Of a stretch of DNA of 64,000 nucleotides, positions 35,302 to 43,733 are shown in pieces. The first letter of the stretch is position 1, and every line of letters starts with the position of its first letter. Position numbers and translations under genes: made by a program. The stretch spans positions 1 through 64,000 of the forward strand of contig NZ_QHHQ01000013.1 of assembly GCF_003258595.1 (NCBI RefSeq), in the 5' to 3' direction. The notes under the pieces were generated by a model. It saw only the letters and a program-made list of their open reading frames with translations. It did no database searches and was not told the DNA's origin. This DNA is from Acuticoccus sediminis. GTDB taxonomy: Bacteria; Pseudomonadota; Alphaproteobacteria; Rhizobiales; Amorphaceae.

Positions 35302-35819
35302 TCGGCCTTGCCGCCGCATCCGCGCGCGTCGGCCGCGCTGGCGCCGCGCCGCCGCCAGACGAGCTCACCCACGTCGAGCTCGTCTGGATCGAAAAGCAGA
35401 TCGAGCACTGGATCCGCTTCGGCTGCGAGGTCCGCGAACAGGTCCTCGACCGCCGACGCCGCATCCTCTTCTTCCGTCCCGGCAGCGTCTTCGCGCTGGT
35501 GCGCTGGGCCGCGAACGAGCACGGCACCGTGCTCTCGCGCCTCGACATATTGCGCGCCGTTCCGTGCAGCGCGCCCTGCCAGACGGTCCACACGGTGACA
35601 CCCGGCGGCGACATCCTGCTGCGTGTCGATGGCTGGCCGAAGGTCGAGCACGTTCTCCAGCTCATCGACGCGATCGAGGCGATCGGCATCCATCCGGCCG
35701 AGGTCGCGCCCGATCATTGGCGGCACGTCCACAACCGTCTGGCCGCCGGCGAGACGCCGCGCGCCTACACGATGCAGCGCCATCGCGCCTTCCTCCTGGC
35801 CCGGAGGATCGGCGTATGA
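35298..35819 (+). CDS. DUF2840 domain-containing protein
   Basis: A 173-aa DUF2840 protein, a conserved companion of traF and parA on alphaproteobacterial ICEs. THVELVWIEKQIEHWIRFG, RILFFRPGSVFALVRWAANEHGT and PGGDILLRVDGWPKVEHVLQLIDAIE are the recognisable blocks. No enzyme motif or membrane segment. Function unknown. It is translationally coupled at both ends (ATGA overlaps), so it is made together with the partition protein and TraF. Confidence 0.9.
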   Translation: MIGLAAASARVGRAGAAPPPDELTHVELVWIEKQIEHWIRFGCEVREQVLDRRRRILFFRPGSVFALVRWAANEHGTVLSRLDILRAVPCSAPCQTVHTVTPGGDILLRVDGWPKVEHVLQLIDAIEAIGIHPAEVAPDHWRHVHNRLAAGETPRAYTMQRHRAFLLARRIGV

Positions 35820-36361
35820 CCCGGCGCGGCTACACCATCACCACGGCCACCGCCGTGTCCCTGCTCGGCATCCTGTCGGTCGTGTCCTTCGCACCGAAAC
35901 TGATCTGGAACGCATCGGCCAGCGCGCCGATCGGGCTCTACGCAATCGAGCCCGAGCGGTCCCCTGAGGTCACCGATCTGGTCGCGGTGCGCGCGCCCGA
36001 GCCGCTGGCGGGCTTTCTCGCTGACGGCGGCTACCTGCCGCGCGGCGTGCCGCTGCTGAAGCGCGTCGCAGCGCTGCCCGGGCAGCGCGTCTGCCGGACG
36101 GGCCTCGCGATCACCGTCGACGGCGTGCCGATGGGCGAAGCGCTCGAGCGCGATCGGCGCGGCAATTCGCTGCCGATCTGGCAGGGCTGCCGCGTCGTCG
36201 TCGAGGGCGAGCTGTTCCTGATGAACTGGCAGGTCCGCGACAGCCTCGACGGCCGCTACTTCGGGCCGCTTCCCGCCTCCGCCGTGATCGGCCGGGCGAT
36301 CCCTCTCTACACCGACGAGGACGGCGATGGCCGCTTCGTCTGGCGCGCGCCGACGCGGTGA
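35816..36361 (+). CDS. traF: TraF, S26-family conjugal signal peptidase
   Basis: A 181-aa protein with one N-terminal membrane segment (about residues 8-28). The catalytic Ser is probably S36 in SASAPIGLY and the Lys K82 in LLKRVAALPGQ, as in TraF of RP4 and signal peptidase I. TraF of RP4 matures and cyclises the TrbC pilin; trbC is encoded downstream. Coupled by ATGA to the DUF2840 gene. Confidence 0.93.
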   Translation: MTRRGYTITTATAVSLLGILSVVSFAPKLIWNASASAPIGLYAIEPERSPEVTDLVAVRAPEPLAGFLADGGYLPRGVPLLKRVAALPGQRVCRTGLAITVDGVPMGEALERDRRGNSLPIWQGCRVVVEGELFLMNWQVRDSLDGRYFGPLPASAVIGRAIPLYTDEDGDGRFVWRAPTR

Positions 36362-36406
36362 CGACGTGCCCAGTCCCAAACTCACCGCACCCCAAGGAGG
36401 CTACCC

Positions 36407-36754
36407 ATGTCCCTGATCGGTCAATTCACGCGCGACGACGGCGGCTTCATCGGCCACCTGGAAACGCTCCTGCTGCACCAGGACATTATCATCATTCCGG
36501 CCGAACCGTCCGACGCCGAGAATGCGCCGGATTTCCGCGTCCACGTCTTCGATGGGATGACGAACCAACCACGAGCCGAGCTCGGCGCGGGCTGGAAGCG
36601 CACCGGCGAGAAGGCCGGCGAGTACGTCGCGCTGCAGCTCGACGATCCATGCTTTCCGCAGCCGATCCGCGCCAACCTCTCCCAGTCGGCCGACGACAAA
36701 TCGACCTGGGGCCTGCACTGGAACCGTCCGCCCAAGCGCGGCGAGCGGGACTGA
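36407..36754 (+). CDS. DUF736 family protein (second copy)
   Basis: A 115-aa DUF736 protein: IGQFTRDDGGFIGHLETLLLHQDIIIIP, AELGAGWKRTGEKAGEYVALQLDDP, LHWNRPPKR. It is clearly divergent from the copy at 30864. AAGGAGG at 36394 serves the ATG. It lies between traF and the lytic transglycosylase, the usual place in this element type. Role unknown. Confidence 0.92.
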   Translation: MSLIGQFTRDDGGFIGHLETLLLHQDIIIIPAEPSDAENAPDFRVHVFDGMTNQPRAELGAGWKRTGEKAGEYVALQLDDPCFPQPIRANLSQSADDKSTWGLHWNRPPKRGERD

Positions 36755-36757
36755 GCG

Positions 36758-37522
36758 ATGCCGGCCCGCCGCATTCGCGCTGCCGCCGGACGGTTCATCA
36801 CCGTCCGGCATGCAGCCCTCCTTCTCCTTTCCGGCCTGGCTCTCGCGATGCCGCTCGCCGCCCGCGCCCAGACGCAGGATGCACCGGCCGGACGCACAAC
36901 TGCCGCCGATCCCTATGCGAGCCACATCGCAGAGGCGGCGCGGCGGTTCGGCATTCCCGAAGCGTGGATTCGTGCCGTCATGCGCGTTGAAAGCGCAGGC
37001 GATGTGCGCGCGATCTCATCCGCCGGCGCCATGGGCCTGATGCAGATCATGCCCGCGACCTGGTCGGAGCTGCGCACCCGACACGGTCTTGGCAATGATC
37101 CCTATGACCCCCGCGACAACATCCTGGCAGGCGCTGCCTATCTGCGCGAGATGCACGACCGCTACGGCTCGCCGGGGTTTCTGGCGGCCTACAATGCCGG
37201 TCCTGGCCGTTATGAGGAATTTCGCGCGACCGGCCGCCCGTTGCCGGCCGAGACACGCGCCTATGTCGCCGCTCTCGCGCCGACCATCGGCGGCGGCGAT
37301 TTCGCTGCCCCCGTCACGGTAGCGACCGCCGATCCGCTCGCCTGGACCCGTGCGCCGCTCTTCATCGTGCAAGCCGCCAGCAGTGCGGCTGAAGATCGGC
37401 GGCCGCGTGACGACGCGCCGGCCGCGCCGTCGTCGCAACCTGCCCAGCGCGATTTCGCACCAGCCGATCCGCAGACTAGCGGCCTGTTTGCCATTCGAAC
37501 CGCCAGTGCGGGGCCGCAATGA
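36758..37522 (+). CDS. Lytic transglycosylase, TrbN/VirB1-like
   Basis: A 254-aa secreted protein: a basic N-terminus and hydrophobic segment (about residues 17-38) ending ARAQ form a signal peptide. The SLT domain has the catalytic Glu at E78 (MRVESAG), then SAGAMGLMQIMPATW and FLAAYNAGPGRYEEF. It opens peptidoglycan locally for assembly of the transfer channel. The C-terminal 60 residues are low-complexity, Ala/Pro/Asp-rich. Four bp after the DUF736 stop. Confidence 0.93.
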   Translation: MPARRIRAAAGRFITVRHAALLLLSGLALAMPLAARAQTQDAPAGRTTAADPYASHIAEAARRFGIPEAWIRAVMRVESAGDVRAISSAGAMGLMQIMPATWSELRTRHGLGNDPYDPRDNILAGAAYLREMHDRYGSPGFLAAYNAGPGRYEEFRATGRPLPAETRAYVAALAPTIGGGDFAAPVTVATADPLAWTRAPLFIVQAASSAAEDRRPRDDAPAAPSSQPAQRDFAPADPQTSGLFAIRTASAGPQ

Positions 37523-37594
37523 GGTGCTTCCCATCGTATGCGGCGATATCGGGCTCTGGCGTAGGTTTGGCCGGCGAGCGGGAAAGCGCAGGCA

Positions 37595-37652
37595 CCACAA
37601 CCGCACGATGGCAGGATAAAGGGCCGCGATGTGCGGCCTTGTGCGGTTGTGG
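37595..37652. repeat. Nested inverted repeat before the relaxase gene (oriT or terminator candidate)
   Basis: Perfect 12-bp arms CCACAACCGCAC (37595-37606) and GTGCGGTTGTGG (37641-37652) enclose a second hairpin, GGCCGC-GATGT-GCGGCC (37622-37638), and TTTTT follows. It lies in the gap 37523-37766, just upstream of the relaxase, where origins of transfer often sit. The U-tract also makes it a good terminator for the traF unit. No gene is supported in this gap. Confidence 0.65.
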
Positions 37653-37766
37653 TTTTTCAAGGGGTTATGGCGCCTTTGCGCGATGCGCGCCTGATCGGCG
37701 CAGCCTGCGCGCGCGGCGCTTTCCTAACGATTTCCTCAGCTTTGCGCGATGTGCGGGGCTGCGGCC

Positions 37767-39506
37767 ATGAGCGCCGAGGACGATTTCCGCATCCGGCCAG
37801 GCCGCATCCGTTCGACGCGCGCCCAGCAAGTCAGGCCCTTCATCGCGCAGGCGCTTGCGGCCGCGCAGAAGGCCGGCGGCGCAGTGTCCCGGCAAGGAAG
37901 GATCGGGCCGGGCAACCGCTCGCGCTTCGGCCGCGGCCAGCGCGCGGCGGTGCAGGCCAACCGGCTGCTGACCGCCCGCTCGCGCGGCGCTGTCGTCAAG
38001 GCGCGGGTCGTGCGCCAGGGTGGACGCAACGCGCCGCTCGGCACCCACCTCAATTATCTGCGCCGCGAGGGCGTGACCCGGGATGGAGAGAAGGCCCGGC
38101 TATTCGGCCCCGGCGGGGATGACGCCGATCCCAAGGCGTTCGCGGAGCGGTGCGAGGATGACCGCCACCATTTCCGTTTCATCGTCTCTCCCGACGACGC
38201 GGTGGAGATGGCCGACCTCAAGGGCTTCACCCGCGAGCTGGTCGGGCAGATGGAGAAGGATCTCGGCACCCGGCTCGATTGGGTCGCTGTCGTTCACTGG
38301 AACACCGAGCATCCCCATGTCCATCTGATTTTGCGCGGCGTTGGCGACGACGGCGAGAACCTCGTCATCTCGCGCGACTACATCAAGGAGGGCATGCGCG
38401 ACCGCGCGCGGGATCTGATCACGCAGGAGCTGGGGCCGCGTACCGATCAGGACATCCGTCGCACCATCGAGCGCCAGATCGAGTCCGAGCGCTGGACCAA
38501 TCTCGATCGTCAGCTCGCGCGAGACGCCTACAGGACCGGCGTCGTCGACCTCGCCCCGCATCCCGATCGACAGCCCGATGAATTCCACGCCCTCAAAGTC
38601 GGGCGGCTGCGCAAGCTCGAAGGCCTCGGCCTCGCCGACGAGATCGGTCCCGGCCAATGGACGATCTCGGAGAAGGCGGAGGCGACGCTGCGCGAGCTCG
38701 GCGAGCGCGGCGACATCATCAAGCGCATGCACCGCGCGCTGACCGATCGCGGCATCGAGCGCGGCGCAGCAAGCTATGTCATCGCCGGGGAAAGCCTGAA
38801 CGACCCCGTCGTCGGTCGGCTGGTGACGCGAGGCCTCGACGACGAGCTCAAGGGCACGGCCTATGCCGTGGTCGACGGGGTCGACGGCCGCACGCATCAC
38901 ATCAAGCTTCCCGACCTCGAGGCCGCCGGTGACAGCGCGCCGGGTTCGATCGTCGAGCTGCGCAAGTTCGACGATGCGCGGGGGCAGCGGCGCGTCGCGC
39001 TTGCCGTCCGCTCGGATCTCGACATCTCCGCACAGGTTACCGCGACCGGCGCGACCTGGCTCGACCGGCAGGCGATCGCCCGCGAGCCGGTGGCGCTTGG
39101 CGGTGGCGGGTTCGGCACTGAAGTGCGCGACGCGATGGACCGCCGCGCGGAACATCTGATTGAGCAGCGCCTGGCTGAGCGCCACGGCCGCAGCGTCATC
39201 TTCTCCCGCAATCTCATCGACACGCTGCGCCAGCGTGAGGTCGAAGCGCTCGGCGCGAAGCTCGCGGCCGAGACCGGACGCCCGTTCGCCAAGGCGGGGA
39301 CCGGGGAATATGTCGCCGGCGCCTATCGGCAGCGCATCGCCCTCGCGTCAGGCCGCTTTGCCATGATCGACGACGGCCTCGGCTTCCAGCTCGTGCCCTG
39401 GTCGCCGTCTCTCGAAAAGCACCTTGGCCAGCAAGTCTCTGGCGTCGCCCGTGGCGATGGCGGCGTCGACTGGAGCTTCGGCCGCAAGCGCGGTCTCGGC
39501 CTCTAA
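37767..39506 (+). CDS. Relaxase/mobilization nuclease, VirD2-like with DUF3363
   Basis: A 579-aa relaxase. The N-terminus is basic (FRIRPGRIRSTRAQQVRPF), the metal-binding three-His motif is EHPHVHLIL near residue 185, preceded by the VHWN segment. The C-terminal half is DUF3363. It nicks oriT, stays attached to the 5' end and pilots the strand into the recipient. ATG at 37767 chosen because family members begin here; ATG at 37749 is in frame but adds MCGAAA. It lacks a strong ribosome site at either start. Confidence 0.93.
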   Translation: MSAEDDFRIRPGRIRSTRAQQVRPFIAQALAAAQKAGGAVSRQGRIGPGNRSRFGRGQRAAVQANRLLTARSRGAVVKARVVRQGGRNAPLGTHLNYLRREGVTRDGEKARLFGPGGDDADPKAFAERCEDDRHHFRFIVSPDDAVEMADLKGFTRELVGQMEKDLGTRLDWVAVVHWNTEHPHVHLILRGVGDDGENLVISRDYIKEGMRDRARDLITQELGPRTDQDIRRTIERQIESERWTNLDRQLARDAYRTGVVDLAPHPDRQPDEFHALKVGRLRKLEGLGLADEIGPGQWTISEKAEATLRELGERGDIIKRMHRALTDRGIERGAASYVIAGESLNDPVVGRLVTRGLDDELKGTAYAVVDGVDGRTHHIKLPDLEAAGDSAPGSIVELRKFDDARGQRRVALAVRSDLDISAQVTATGATWLDRQAIAREPVALGGGGFGTEVRDAMDRRAEHLIEQRLAERHGRSVIFSRNLIDTLRQREVEALGAKLAAETGRPFAKAGTGEYVAGAYRQRIALASGRFAMIDDGLGFQLVPWSPSLEKHLGQQVSGVARGDGGVDWSFGRKRGLGL

Positions 39507-39527
39507 TCTCGTAGAAAGGACCCTTGC

Positions 39528-41513
39528 ATGTCGGCGACGAAAATCCTCTGGGGCCAGATCCTCACCGTCTTCATGATCGTACTCTTCACGACCTGGGCGG
39601 CCACGCAATGGACCGCGTGGCGTCTCGGCTTTCAGGCGCAGCTCGGGCCCGCATGGTTCGATCTGGCCGGATGGCCGATCTACTATCCGTGGTCCTTCTT
39701 CCCGTGGTGGTATTTCTATGACGCCTATGCGCCGCCGATCTTCGTCGAGGGCGCCTATATCGCCGCGTCGGGCGGTTTCATCTCGATCTCAGTCGCCATC
39801 GGCATGTCGGTCTGGCGCGCGCGTGAAGCGAAGAATGTCGAGACCTATGGTTCAGCACGATGGGCGCGTGATGAGGAAGTGAAAGCAGCCGGCCTGCTCG
39901 GGCCGGACGGCGTCGTGCTCGGCAAGCTCGACCGCAACTATCTTCGCCATGACGGCCCCGAGCATGTGCTGTGCTTCGCGCCGACCCGCTCCGGCAAGGG
40001 CGTGGGCCTCGTCGTGCCCTCGCTGTTGACCTGGCCGGGCTCGGCGATCGTCCATGACATCAAGGGCGAGAACTGGACGCTGACGGCAGGCTTCCGATCA
40101 CGACACGGGCGCGTGCTGCTGTTCGATCCGACCAATCCGAAGTCGGCCGCCTATAATCCGCTGCTCGAGGTGCGCCGCGGCGAATGGGAGGTCCGCGACG
40201 TTCAGAACATCGCCGACATCCTGGTCGATCCGGAAGGATCGCTCGAAAAGCGCAACCACTGGGAAAAAACCAGCCACGCGCTGCTGGTCGGCGCGATCCT
40301 CCATGTCCTCTACGCCGAGGCCGACAAGACGCTCGCCGGCGTCGCCGCCTTCCTCTCTGATCCCAAGCGGCCAATCGAGTCGACGCTGGCGGCGATGATG
40401 AAGACCGCGCATCTCGGCGAAGCTGGTCCGCATCCCGTCATCGCCAGCGCCGCGCGGGAGCTGCTGAACAAATCGGACAACGAGCGCAGTGGCGTGCTCT
40501 CGACTGCGATGTCGTTCCTCGGTCTCTATCGCGATCCCGTCGTCGCAGAGGTGACCCGGCGCTGCGACTGGCGCATCGCCGATATCGTCGGGGGCAAGCG
40601 GCCGACCACGCTTTACCTCGTGGTGCCGCCGTCGGACATCAACCGGACCAAGCCGCTGATCCGCCTGATCCTCAATCAGGTCGGCCGGCGTCTCACCGAG
40701 GACCTGCAGGCGAAGGGCGGCCGGCATCGACTACTGCTCATGCTGGACGAGTTTCCGGCGCTCGGGCGTCTCGACTTTTTCGAATCTGCGCTCGCGTTCA
40801 TGGCGGGCTACGGCCTGAAGAGCTTCCTGATCGCTCAGTCGCTCAACCAGATCGAAAAGGCGTATGGGCCCAACAACTCAATCCTCGACAACTGCCATGT
40901 CCGCGTCAGCTTCGCGACCAACGACGAGCGGACGGCTAAGCGCGTGTCGGACGCGCTCGGCACCGCGACCGAGATGCGCGCAATGAAAAACTATGCCGGC
41001 CACCGGCTCTCGCCATGGCTCGGCCACATGATGGTGTCGCGCTCGGAGACGGCCAGGCAGTTGCTCACGCCCGGCGAGATCATGCAGCTCCCGCCCTCTG
41101 ACGAGATCGTCATGGTCGCCGGCACGCCGCCGATCCGGGCCAAGAAGGCCCGATACTACGAGGATCGCCGGTTTCAGGAACGGGTGCTGCCGCCGCCCAC
41201 CATAACGAAGCCGGATGTGGTCTCGACCGACGACTGGAGCAAACTGGCATTGCCGCCGTCGCCAGATATCCTGACAACGGCGACGGGAGGTAATCCGGAC
41301 GAGGAGGACACGACCGATTCCGAGCGCCGCCGCCAGCCCGAGCTGAGCCGCGTGCAGCGGATCGCCAAAGTGGCGCCGATCGAGAACGAGTTCGAGATCG
41401 ACCCGGCGGACGATGCCGATGACGACGCGGCGCGCGTCAGCCGCATGAACCAGAACATGCGGCAGGTCGCGCGCCAGGCTTCGCTCGACCCGGGCGACGG
41501 CATCGAGCTTTAG
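39528..41513 (+). CDS. traG: TraG/VirD4 type IV coupling protein
   Basis: A 661-aa ATPase. Two N-terminal membrane segments (about residues 8-30 and 68-95), Walker A APTRSGKG at about 152-159 and Walker B LLMLDEFPALG near 403. It links the relaxase-DNA complex to the Trb channel and powers DNA export. The C-terminal tail (from about 560) is acidic and disordered, a common site for substrate choice. Ribosome site AAGGA before the ATG, 21 bp after the relaxase stop. Confidence 0.96.
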   Translation: MSATKILWGQILTVFMIVLFTTWAATQWTAWRLGFQAQLGPAWFDLAGWPIYYPWSFFPWWYFYDAYAPPIFVEGAYIAASGGFISISVAIGMSVWRAREAKNVETYGSARWARDEEVKAAGLLGPDGVVLGKLDRNYLRHDGPEHVLCFAPTRSGKGVGLVVPSLLTWPGSAIVHDIKGENWTLTAGFRSRHGRVLLFDPTNPKSAAYNPLLEVRRGEWEVRDVQNIADILVDPEGSLEKRNHWEKTSHALLVGAILHVLYAEADKTLAGVAAFLSDPKRPIESTLAAMMKTAHLGEAGPHPVIASAARELLNKSDNERSGVLSTAMSFLGLYRDPVVAEVTRRCDWRIADIVGGKRPTTLYLVVPPSDINRTKPLIRLILNQVGRRLTEDLQAKGGRHRLLLMLDEFPALGRLDFFESALAFMAGYGLKSFLIAQSLNQIEKAYGPNNSILDNCHVRVSFATNDERTAKRVSDALGTATEMRAMKNYAGHRLSPWLGHMMVSRSETARQLLTPGEIMQLPPSDEIVMVAGTPPIRAKKARYYEDRRFQERVLPPPTITKPDVVSTDDWSKLALPPSPDILTTATGGNPDEEDTTDSERRRQPELSRVQRIAKVAPIENEFEIDPADDADDDAARVSRMNQNMRQVARQASLDPGDGIEL

Positions 41514-41523
41514 GAGAGCCGCG

Positions 41524-41958
41524 ATGACGAAATCCCCGAAGAAGCAGCGTCTCTCCGTCTATCTCGAGCCCGAGGTCATGAAAGCTCTCGCTGCGCACGC
41601 GGCTCGGCGTGGCCACTCGCTGTCACTGATCGCAGAGGCAGGCATTGCATCCTTCCTGTCGCCCGACGCTGCGGAACGTCAGGAGGCGGCGATCACCAAG
41701 CGGCTCGATCAGATCGACCGGCGCATGAGCCGCGTGGAGCGCGACGTCGGCATCTCCGTCGAGACGCTGGCGATCTTCGTCCGCTTCTGGCTGACCACAA
41801 CGCCTGCGCTTCCCGAGCCTGCCGCTCAGGCCGCTCGCGCCAAGGCCGGCGAGCGGTACGAGGCGTTCATCGCGGCTCTGGGTCGCCGACTCGCGAGCGG
41901 CCCGAAGCTCAGGCAGGAGATTTCGGAAGACATCGATCCCGCGCGCGACGCGGAATAA
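41524..41958 (+). CDS. CopG-type ribbon-helix-helix protein, 144 aa
   Basis: A 144-aa protein with an N-terminal ribbon-helix-helix (KQRLSVYLEPEVMKALAAHAARRGHSLSLIAEAGI) and a helical C-terminal region. It always accompanies traG in this element type and may regulate the transfer genes or act as an accessory oriT protein. It starts 10 bp after the traG stop. The gap to trbB (41959-42127) holds the GTAC-N6-GTAC motif and probably the trb promoter. Confidence 0.85.
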   Translation: MTKSPKKQRLSVYLEPEVMKALAAHAARRGHSLSLIAEAGIASFLSPDAAERQEAAITKRLDQIDRRMSRVERDVGISVETLAIFVRFWLTTTPALPEPAAQAARAKAGERYEAFIAALGRRLASGPKLRQEISEDIDPARDAE

Positions 41959-42009
41959 TCGTCGGCAAGGGTATCGCAAGTATAGAGAGGTTCCGCCGTT
42001 TCCCTGTCT

Positions 42010-42029
42010 TTGTACGCCACAGTACGACG
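42010..42029. promoter_or_regulatory. GTAC-N6-GTAC motif, copy 2, upstream of trbB
   Basis: TTGTACGCCACAGTACGACG, 18 of 20 bases identical with 4841-4860. It lies about 100 bp upstream of trbB in the only sizeable gap before the trb operon, so it is a candidate operator or promoter element for channel genes. Confidence 0.5.
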
Positions 42030-42127
42030 ACCACATTTCGGTTGTTGTCACGCCCTGATTTCTGCCTCTTCTACTCATCCCCGATCCAGGGCCGCACTTC
42101 GCGGGCCCGCACGAGAACGGGGACGAC

Positions 42128-43111
42128 GTGGCGGCCACTCACCAGAAATCGGAGGCAATCCTTCGCGGCGCACGCATGCTGCGCACGGCCCTCGGGCCGG
42201 CGATCGCCCAATTTCTGGAAGATCCCGCGATCGTCGAGGTGATGCTCAACCCCGATGGGCGGCTCTGGATCGACCGCCTGTCCGAGGGACTATCCGACAC
42301 GGGTGAGAGGCTGTCGCCGGCCGATGGCGAGCGCATCGTTCGCCTCGTCGCGCACCATGTCGGCGCCGAAGTTCATCCAGGCAGCCCCCGCGTCTCTGCC
42401 GAGTTGCCGGAAACGGGAGAGCGGTTCGAGGGCCTTCTGCCCCCCGTCGTCGCCGCGCCGGCCTTCGCGATCCGCAAGCCTGCGGTCGCTGTGTTCACGC
42501 TCGACGACTATGTCGCGGCCGGCATCATGGCGGACGACCAAGCTGAAGCACTGCGGGTCGCCGTCGCCGAGCGCCGCAATATCCTGGTCGCCGGGGGCAC
42601 CTCGACTGGCAAGACCACGCTCACCAACGCGCTCCTCGCCGAGGTGTCAAAGACGTCCGACCGCGTGGTGCTGATCGAGGACACACGCGAGCTGCAATGC
42701 GCGGCCCCGAACCTCGTCGCCATGCGCACGAAGGACGGCGTCGTCTCGCTCTCCGATCTCGTGCGCTCCTCGCTGCGCCTGCGCCCCGACCGCATCCCGA
42801 TCGGCGAGGTGCGCGGCGCCGAAGCGCTCGATCTGCTCAAGGCCTGGGGCACCGGACATCCCGGCGGCATCGGCACCATTCACGCCGGCACCGCCATCGG
42901 CGCGCTCCGCCGCCTCGAGCAACTCATCCAGGAAGCTGTCGTCACCGTTCCGCGCGCCCTCATCGCCGAGACGATCGATCTAGTTGCAGTGCTCTCCGGC
43001 CGCGGCGCCTCGCGCCGCCTCGCCGAACTTGCCCGCGTCGAAGGGCTCGGCCCCGACGGCGATTACCGTGTCCTGCCCGCCACCCAGCCCCCCACAGGAG
43101 ATCCGTCATGA
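42128..43111 (+). CDS. trbB: TrbB, conjugal transfer ATPase (VirB11-like)
   Basis: A 327-aa secretion ATPase. Walker [10 protein letters not shown] is near residue 155, followed by the Asp box [11 protein letters not shown] and the His box [14 protein letters not shown]. It works at the cytoplasmic base of the type IV channel. GTG start at 42128; it opens the trb operon, and its stop overlaps trbC by ATGA. Confidence 0.96.
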   Translation: MAATHQKSEAILRGARMLRTALGPAIAQFLEDPAIVEVMLNPDGRLWIDRLSEGLSDTGERLSPADGERIVRLVAHHVGAEVHPGSPRVSAELPETGERFEGLLPPVVAAPAFAIRKPAVAVFTLDDYVAAGIMADDQAEALRVAVAERRNILVAGGTSTGKTTLTNALLAEVSKTSDRVVLIEDTRELQCAAPNLVAMRTKDGVVSLSDLVRSSLRLRPDRIPIGEVRGAEALDLLKAWGTGHPGGIGTIHAGTAIGALRRLEQLIQEAVVTVPRALIAETIDLVAVLSGRGASRRLAELARVEGLGPDGDYRVLPATQPPTGDPS

Positions 43112-43440
43112 TCCAGCATGCCATGCGTATTCGCCGTCACGTAGCGACGGCGGCCTCCGTCACCTTCCTCACCTTGGCGCTCGCGCCCGCCGCCCACGCG
43201 TCCGGTTCGTCCATGCCGTGGGAAGCGCCGCTGCAATCGATCCTCGAGTCCATCGAGGGGCCCGTCGCCAAGATCGTCGCGGTGATCATCATCATTGTGA
43301 CTGGCCTCACGCTCGCCTTCGGCGACACCTCGGGCGGCTTCCGGCGCCTGATCCAAATCGTCTTCGGCCTGTCGATCGCCTTCGCCGCGTCCAGCTTCTT
43401 CCTGTCGTTCTTCTCGTTCGGCGGCGGAGCGCTAGTCTGA
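43108..43440 (+). CDS. trbC: TrbC, pilin subunit
   Basis: A 110-aa TrbC/VirB2 protein. A signal peptide (residues 1-32, ending AHA) is followed by two hydrophobic helices (IVAVIIIIVTGLTLAF and IVFGLSIAFAASSFF) with a short loop, GDTSGGFRR, between. In RP4 the subunit is cyclised by TraF. The start overlaps trbB and the stop overlaps trbD. Confidence 0.95.
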   Translation: MIQHAMRIRRHVATAASVTFLTLALAPAAHASGSSMPWEAPLQSILESIEGPVAKIVAVIIIIVTGLTLAFGDTSGGFRRLIQIVFGLSIAFAASSFFLSFFSFGGGALV

Positions 43441-43721
43441 TGGCGACGTCGGCCGAGACGGCGAGCGAAGTGCCGGGCTTTTCGGTCCCTGTCCATCGCG
43501 CGCTGACCGAACACATCCTGCTCGGCGGTGCGCCTCGCTCGATCGCCATCCTGAATGGGACGCTGGCGGCGGCGCTCGGGCTCGGCCTTCGCCTCTGGCT
43601 CGTTGGAATTGGCCTCTGGGCGATCGGCCACTTCGCCGCCGTCTGGGCCGCCAAGCGCGATCCGCAGTTCGTCGATGTGGTGCGCCGGCATCTGCGCATC
43701 CCCGGTCATCTGTCGGTTTGA
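43440..43721 (+). CDS. trbD: TrbD, VirB3-like channel protein
   Basis: A 93-aa inner-membrane protein: PGFSVPVHRALTEHILLGGAPRSIAILNG then a hydrophobic region (about residues 38-68) and AAKRDPQFVDVVRRH, the VirB3 pattern. It partners with the TrbE ATPase. Its ATG shares the A of the trbC stop. Confidence 0.94.
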   Translation: MATSAETASEVPGFSVPVHRALTEHILLGGAPRSIAILNGTLAAALGLGLRLWLVGIGLWAIGHFAAVWAAKRDPQFVDVVRRHLRIPGHLSV

Positions 43722-43733
43722 AGGCGCGCGGCC

